In this document: piece by piece, positions 63,966-64,000 of the stretch
How the letters are laid out: the number at the start of each line of letters is the position of its first letter
Position numbering within the stretch: position 1 is the first letter of the stretch
Origin: Agarilytica sp045430345
GTDB lineage: Bacteria; Pseudomonadota; Gammaproteobacteria; Pseudomonadales; Cellvibrionaceae
Length of the DNA stretch: 64,000 nt
Assembly: GCA_045430345.1 (NCBI GenBank)
Contig: JAILXT010000003.1
Location: forward strand, 372,001-436,000
Direction: 5' to 3'
Notes under the pieces: generated by a model
What the model was told of the DNA's origin: nothing
Databases searched by the model: none
Seen by the model: the letters and a program-made list of their open reading frames with translations, nothing else
Position numbers and translations under genes: made by a program

Positions 63966-64000
63966 ATGGGAGTTGTAGCAAAGCGCTCGTCCATGACGTA
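63966..64000 (+). CDS. sspA: Probable stringent starvation protein A, first 11 codons
   Basis: The frame MGVVAKRSSMT begins at ATG 63966 after a GGGG-containing ribosome binding site and runs off the window. SspA, a glutathione-S-transferase-fold RNA-polymerase-associated protein, follows petABC in Pseudomonas and there begins MGV. The call rests mostly on position. Confidence 0.6.
   Translation, partial: MGVVAKRSSMT

Overview
The window looks like the chromosome of a marine, aerobic gammaproteobacterium, probably from the Pseudomonadales/Cellvibrionales side. This is inferred from gene order and protein style, not from a database search. Long stretches follow the gene order known from Pseudomonas: prfA-prmC-moeB; gatCAB divergent from mreBCD-maf-rng-yhdP-nit; npr-rapZ-ptsN-rpoN-lptBAC-kdsCD-yrbG divergent from mlaC-ibaG-murA-hisG-hisD; and degS/algW-yhcB-zapE-rplM-rpsI-petABC-sspA. 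No rRNA, tRNA, CRISPR array, transposase or integrase was recognised.

Layout. 1-2.3 kb: translation termination (prfA, prmC) and a MoeB/ThiF enzyme. 2.4-9.7 kb: TonB-dependent receptor, UDP-glucuronate 4-epimerase, RhlB-like helicase, a REC-REC-degenerate GGDEF regulator and CysZ. 9.8-13.3 kb: amidotransferase gatCAB. 13.7-24.6 kb: cell-shape and envelope run mreBCD-maf-rng-yhdP, then nit, an exported MsrB with half of the zinc cysteines, and yjgA; tldD and pmbA are not where Pseudomonas has them. 24.7-34.4 kb: mgtE, the nitrogen PTS genes, rpoN, LPS export and Kdo synthesis; hpf is missing. 34.7-39.1 kb: mlaC without mlaFEDB, ibaG, murA, hisG, hisD.

39.2-56.4 kb is an accessory block of about 17 kb lying between hisD and degS, which sit close together in Pseudomonas. 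It holds: (i) an outer-membrane porin plus a nitrate-type ABC importer (nrtA, nrtB, nrtD); (ii) a six-gene redox operon: an NADH/FAD/[2Fe-2S] protein fused to a heme-b-like membrane domain, an 11-heme cytochrome c, a Tll0287-like heme lipoprotein, a small cytochrome c lipoprotein, a truncated hemoglobin and a [2Fe-2S] flavoreductase; (iii) a membrane protein resembling the NIT nitrate/nitrite sensor domain, divergent from the redox operon; (iv) a four-gene glucosylglycerate cycle. Good sigma-54 -24/-12 elements precede both nrtA and the redox operon, and a shared NtrC-like motif precedes the redox operon and the glucosylglycerate operon. The block therefore reads as one nitrogen-status-responsive island that takes up nitrate, moves NADH electrons to periplasmic hemes, handles NO, and makes or recycles a nitrogen-free compatible solute. 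The redox operon is the best candidate for an undescribed system.

56.6-64 kb returns to conserved housekeeping genes, with one unusual feature: cytochrome b and cytochrome c1 of the bc1 complex are one continuous reading frame. The window ends 11 codons into a probable sspA.
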